DNA from: JAJYIV01 sp964499955
GTDB taxonomy: Bacteria; Patescibacteriota; Patescibacteriia; UBA9934; GWF2-40-263
Assembly: GCA_964499955.1 (NCBI GenBank)
Contig: CAZCMI010000007.1
Coordinates: 1 to 32,880, forward strand
Direction: 5' to 3'
DNA length: 32,880 bases
The notes under the pieces are model-generated. The model saw only the letters and a program-made list of their open reading frames with translations, searched no databases and was not told where the DNA came from. The stretch's first letter is position 1, and the number at the start of each line of letters is the position of its first letter. The translations under genes were made by a program, and so were the position numbers. Positions 29,798 to 32,880 of the stretch are shown here, one piece after another.

Positions 29798-31870
29798 ATG
29801 TCCAAGCCTCTCTACGCCGTCGCCATTTTCTTGTCCGCGTTCCTGCTGCTGTTCGTGCAACCCATGATGGGGCGCACGTTGCTGCCGTTCTTCGGCGGGT
29901 CGGTGTCCGTGTGGGGCGCCGGGTTGGCGTTTTTCACGTCCACCTTGTTTTTCGGGTATCTCTACGTCTATGGCATCAGCCGTCTGCCGTTCGCGCGGCA
30001 GGTGCGCATCCACGGCGTGTTCCTTGGCGTGGCCGCCGCGTTCGTCTTGGCCGCGTTGGCGGCGGGGGCCGTCGTTCGCCCGTCCTTCGACTGGGCGTTC
30101 GGTGCCACCGGCGTGCCGTCCGTGCGCGTGCTGCTCGCCCTGGCGGGGACCATCGGCATTCCGTACCTGCTGCTTGCGTCCACGGGTCCGCTGCTGCAGC
30201 ACTGGTACGCGCATGAGGTGAAGAAGGAACCGTATCACCTGTACGCCCTGTCCAATCTCGGTTCGTTGCTGGCGTTGGGTGCGTATCCGTTCTTGGTGGA
30301 GCCGGCGTTTGGACTTGGGGCGCAGCGGGTGGCCTGGTCCGTATTGTTCCTGTGTTGCGCGGGTCTGCTCGGGCTGGTTGCCCGCGCGTTTTGGCGGGTC
30401 ATGCGTGCGGAAGCGCCCGCGCCCGCCGCGGCCGATTCGCCCGGCGTTGCCCCGGCGGAACCAATCGCGTGGGTCCGTCGCCTGGCCTGGCTCGTGCTCG
30501 CCGCGCTTCCCGCCGCCATGCTGGTGGCCACCACGGCCCGGTTGACGCAGGCGATCACGCCCGTGCCGTTCATGTGGGTGCTGCCGCTCGCCCTGTACCT
30601 GCTGTCCTTCGTGCTGGCCTTCCGCGGGCGGGGGAAGGGCGCGTTGTTGCCGCTGCTCGTTCTCGTCTGTGCCGTTGCGTCTTTCCTGCTTCCCGCCGGG
30701 GATTTCCGGGATATTCCGGCGCAGTTTGCCGCCAATCTCGGTTTGTTGTTCTTCGGCGCGTGGTGGTGCCATGCCGTCTTGTATCGCCGCCGTCCGGGCG
30801 CGACCTCTTCGCCCGTGTTCTATCTCTGGCTGTCCTTGGGCGGGGCGGTGGGTACCGTTCTTACGTCCGTGGGCGCGCCTCTGATTTTCCCCGATCCGTT
30901 TGAATTTTTCGTCGTTGCCGCGGCGTTGGTGGTCGTCGCCATCGTCGGTTTCCCGCTTATGACCTATTTGCGGGACGAATATCTTCCCCACGCGCTGACG
31001 GCCAAAATCCTGCTGGTCGCATTGGTGCTCGCGGGGGTGTGGCATGAACGTGCCGTGACCGCGCCGACGGGCGTGTACGTGGACCGCAATTTCTACGGCA
31101 CCGTGCGCATCGTGGAGCGGGACGGCATGCGACAGCTCTACCACGGGACGACCATGCACGGCGGCCAGTTCTTGGACGAAGAACGCGCGGGGTGGCCGAC
31201 GGCGTATTACGTGGCCGAATCCGGCGCGGCGCGGGCCATTAGCCAGGCGCGGGCGGAGGCGGACGGCCCTGCGCGCGTGGGGATTTTGGGTCTGGGCATG
31301 GGTGGATTGGCCGCCTATTGCGAGCCGGAAGACACCTTCGCATTCTACGAAATCGACCCGGACATGGAAGGCGTCGCCCGCCGGTATTTCGGCTTCATGG
31401 ACGCTTGTGAGGGTGCGGACGTGCGCTTGGGGGATGGGCGGCTGGTACTGGAACGGGAACTGCAAGAAGGGGGAAGCGCGGGCTACGACGTGATGGTCAT
31501 GGACGCCTTCAACGACGACGCCGTGCCGGTGCACGTGCTCACCAAGGAAGCCCTGGCCTTGTATCGGGCGCATCTGCGCGGGCCGCGGAGCTTCATCGCC
31601 GTGCATACGTCCAACCGCTATTTGGCCATCGCACCTGTGGTACTGCGTGCGGCGGAGGAATTGGGCTTGGCCGCGCGGGTGGTGGAGAACCGCGTTCTGC
31701 CAGGGTCAGAGACAGGCGGTGTTCCCTCTCAATACGTCGTGTTAGCCGAAGATCCCGCGGCGTTTGACACGCCCGCCTTCGCCGACCTGCCCGCCACGGC
31801 CGTGACGGCCGCCCGGAAGGCCTGGACGGACGATTACGCCAACGTGTTGTCCGCCGTGCGTATGCGGTAG
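29798..31870 (+). CDS. Multi-pass membrane protein fused to a spermidine synthase-like domain
   Basis: The 690-aa protein has about ten hydrophobic segments in the first 420 residues (for example IFLSAFLLLFVQPMMGRTLLPFFGG at 10-34). A soluble SAM-dependent methyltransferase-fold domain like polyamine synthases follows. The binding loop is ARVGILGLGMGGLAAY, the acidic ribose/aminopropyl contact is FYEIDPDM and the active-site region is MDAFNDDAVPVHVLTKEALALY. Such fusions are annotated as fused MFS/spermidine synthase and are widespread, but their reaction is not established; true polyamine synthesis at the membrane is unproven. No speD or other polyamine gene is in the window. It stands alone as a leaderless transcript. 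Confidence 0.9.
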   Translation: MSKPLYAVAIFLSAFLLLFVQPMMGRTLLPFFGGSVSVWGAGLAFFTSTLFFGYLYVYGISRLPFARQVRIHGVFLGVAAAFVLAALAAGAVVRPSFDWAFGATGVPSVRVLLALAGTIGIPYLLLASTGPLLQHWYAHEVKKEPYHLYALSNLGSLLALGAYPFLVEPAFGLGAQRVAWSVLFLCCAGLLGLVARAFWRVMRAEAPAPAAADSPGVAPAEPIAWVRRLAWLVLAALPAAMLVATTARLTQAITPVPFMWVLPLALYLLSFVLAFRGRGKGALLPLLVLVCAVASFLLPAGDFRDIPAQFAANLGLLFFGAWWCHAVLYRRRPGATSSPVFYLWLSLGGAVGTVLTSVGAPLIFPDPFEFFVVAAALVVVAIVGFPLMTYLRDEYLPHALTAKILLVALVLAGVWHERAVTAPTGVYVDRNFYGTVRIVERDGMRQLYHGTTMHGGQFLDEERAGWPTAYYVAESGAARAISQARAEADGPARVGILGLGMGGLAAYCEPEDTFAFYEIDPDMEGVARRYFGFMDACEGADVRLGDGRLVLERELQEGGSAGYDVMVMDAFNDDAVPVHVLTKEALALYRAHLRGPRSFIAVHTSNRYLAIAPVVLRAAEELGLAARVVENRVLPGSETGGVPSQYVVLAEDPAAFDTPAFADLPATAVTAARKAWTDDYANVLSAVRMR

Positions 31871-31889
31871 CGGGAGCGGTCGTTGGGCG

Positions 31890-31917
31890 TTGACGTGCGG
31901 GCGGCGGTTGATATGGT
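31890..31917 (+). promoter_or_regulatory. TTGACG promoter of the TrpF-like gene
   Basis: TTGACG (31890-31895), a 16-nt spacer and TATGGT (31912-31917). It belongs to the TTGAC class with a structured leader. Confidence 0.55.
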
Positions 31918-31926
31918 GTGGGCGCT

Positions 31927-31952
31927 CGTTCCCGTCGGAACGGCAAAGGAGG
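31927..31952 (+). promoter_or_regulatory. Leader hairpin and Shine-Dalgarno of the TrpF-like gene
   Basis: CGTTCC and GGAACG pair around CGTC (31927-31942), just before AAAGGAGG (31945-31952), 5 nt from ATG. The stem sequence repeats that of the first hairpin in the leader at 11639 (CCGTTCC/GGAACGG). Confidence 0.5.
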
Positions 31953-31957
31953 ATGCC

Positions 31958-32719
31958 ATGGAGCGGAAACGCCCCCGCCGATACGTCGGCATTACGGGGT
32001 TCATGCACGCGCAGGAAGTCCAGGAGGCCGTTCGGACGTTTGCCGAAGCGGCCGGGGAGGACGCGGATCTGATGGTCGGCGTTCTGGTGAGCAGGAAGAC
32101 GCTGGACGGCCTTCCGCCGGGCCAGCCCGGGAGGTATCCGCCGGTGGCGGAGGTGCCCGGTATCTTCGCCACCGCCCAGACGCCGCCGTGCCTGCGGCTC
32201 ATCCACTACAACAGCCGCGAGCCGGACGTAGCCGGGCAGTTGGCGCGGTTGTCGTCCGCGGCGGGTGCGAACGCGGACGGGTTCCAGCTCAATATCGCCT
32301 GGCCGGACCCGGACGATCTGCGCCGGGTCCCCGCCTGCCGCCTCGTGTTGCAGGTGGGCGGGCAGGCGATGAAGGAAGCGGGCGGAACGCCCGAAGGCGT
32401 TGTTCGACGGCTCGCGCCATACGAGGGAATCGTGACCGACGTTCTGGTGGATCCAAGCGGCGGGCGCGGCCTCGCGTTGGATGTCGACGCCGCCTCCCGG
32501 TTCGTTGAGACCATCGCCCATGCCTATCCCGCCCTGGGGATCGGCGTGGCGGGCGGATTGTCCGCCGACACGATTGCTGACGTGGCGCCGCTGTTGCGTC
32601 GTTTCCCGTTCCTGAGCGTGGATGCCGAAGGGCGCTTGCGCGATGCGGACGACCGGTTGGATCTCGCCAAGGCGACGGCATACGTGCAATGTGCGGCAGC
32701 CGCCATGCGCGGCGCGTGA
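31958..32719 (+). CDS. TIM-barrel protein resembling phosphoribosylanthranilate isomerase
   Basis: The 253-aa product has the alternating strand/helix pattern of a TIM barrel: RRYVGITGFMHAQEVQEAV, LMVGVLVS, LRLIHYNSR, ADGFQLNIAWP, CRLVLQVGG, VTDVLVDPSGGRG, GIGVAGGLSADTIADV and FLSVDAEGRLR. The barrel layout and the VAGGLS phosphate-binding-like loop resemble TrpF. The usual N-terminal KICG motif is changed to VGITGF, and no other tryptophan gene is nearby. It could be an orphan TrpF or another phosphosugar-binding barrel. It has a canonical Shine-Dalgarno and its own terminator. Confidence 0.65.
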   Translation: MERKRPRRYVGITGFMHAQEVQEAVRTFAEAAGEDADLMVGVLVSRKTLDGLPPGQPGRYPPVAEVPGIFATAQTPPCLRLIHYNSREPDVAGQLARLSSAAGANADGFQLNIAWPDPDDLRRVPACRLVLQVGGQAMKEAGGTPEGVVRRLAPYEGIVTDVLVDPSGGRGLALDVDAASRFVETIAHAYPALGIGVAGGLSADTIADVAPLLRRFPFLSVDAEGRLRDADDRLDLAKATAYVQCAAAAMRGA

Positions 32720-32748
32720 ACGCGGACCAAGCAGTCCAGAAGATTTCT

Positions 32749-32786
32749 CCCCGGTGTTGGCACGCGGCCAATCGCCGGGGTTTTTC
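32749..32786 (+). terminator. Terminator after the TrpF-like gene
   Basis: CCCCGGTGTTGGC pairs with GCCAATCGCCGGGG (one bulge) around ACGCG and is followed by TTTTTC. Confidence 0.85.
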
Positions 32787-32810
32787 TTGTCCGGCGCCCG
32801 GCGTTCGATG

Positions 32811-32837
32811 AAAAAACCGCCCGTTCGGGGCGGTTTT
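32811..32837. terminator. Second, probably bidirectional terminator
   Basis: AAAACCGCCC pairs with GGGCGGTTTT around GTTCG, with extra A on the left. On the minus strand it gives a T run after the gene that enters from the right edge. Confidence 0.8.
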
Positions 32838-32840
32838 GCG

Positions 32841-32880
32841 TTAGGACGCGCCTTTGCGCGACAGCACGACCAACGGGGTT
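32841..32880 (-). CDS. Possible C-terminal end of a gene entering from the right edge
   Basis: The minus strand reads TPLVVLSRKGAS followed by TAA at 32843-32841, 4 nt before the terminator on that strand. Position and the terminator support a gene end, but 12 residues do not allow identification, and other frames are also open over so short a stretch. Confidence 0.35.
   Translation of the reverse strand, partial: TPLVVLSRKGAS

Overview
The window is a GC-rich stretch that reads as a genome fragment of a Patescibacteria (Candidate Phyla Radiation) bacterium. This rests on several signs: a DUF4012 protein with a DUF11 surface protein and glycosyltransferases, a TrmB-type regulator, an HYGH/KMSKR isoleucyl-tRNA synthetase, a minimal non-oxidative pentose phosphate set with split transketolase, and many genes without a Shine-Dalgarno sequence. 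The exact class cannot be fixed by eye.

Layout. The 3' end of a 23S rRNA and a complete 5S rRNA (1-544) are followed by a GlmU-like nucleotidyltransferase, a tiny Lys/Ala histone-tail-like protein, an FG-GAP/L,D-transpeptidase and tRNA-Ala(TGC). From 3378 to 11566 the minus strand carries sugar-phosphate metabolism. In transcription order this is rpiB, rpe, a secreted cupredoxin-like protein, transketolase N-half, a DUF4349 membrane protein, transketolase C-half, two PfkB-type kinases and a D-2-hydroxyacid dehydrogenase. At 11592-12369 there is a self-contained unit of promoter, hairpin-rich leader, Shine-Dalgarno, unknown 196-aa protein and terminator. The plus strand then has ileS, a TrmB regulator, a DHH-like protein, an Smr-domain protein, a SIMPL protein, an HD protein, ruvA and a FemAB-type gene. 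A strongly structured minus-strand RNA gene (about 16182-16426) sits between trmB and the DHH gene. After tRNA-Arg(CCG) the minus strand (21512-29730) encodes envelope functions: DUF11 protein, DUF4012 protein and three glycosyltransferases. The window ends with a membrane/spermidine-synthase fusion, a stand-alone TrpF-like barrel and the edge of one more gene.

Two expression styles coexist. About a dozen protein genes have a -10 hexamer, often with an extended TGn, ending 6-10 nt before ATG. The transcript should therefore start at or next to the start codon (leaderless). The two tRNAs, the structured RNA, the 196-aa unit and the TrpF-like gene instead have TTGAC(A/C/G)-type -35 boxes 16-17 nt from a -10; the last three also have hairpin leaders and a properly spaced Shine-Dalgarno. 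The most promising candidates for something undescribed are the structured RNA at 16182-16426, whose only Shine-Dalgarno-led AUG lies in a hairpin loop, and the structured-leader unit at 11592-12369. Long antisense reading frames opposite ileS, the DUF4012 gene and others are GC-driven shadows and were left out.
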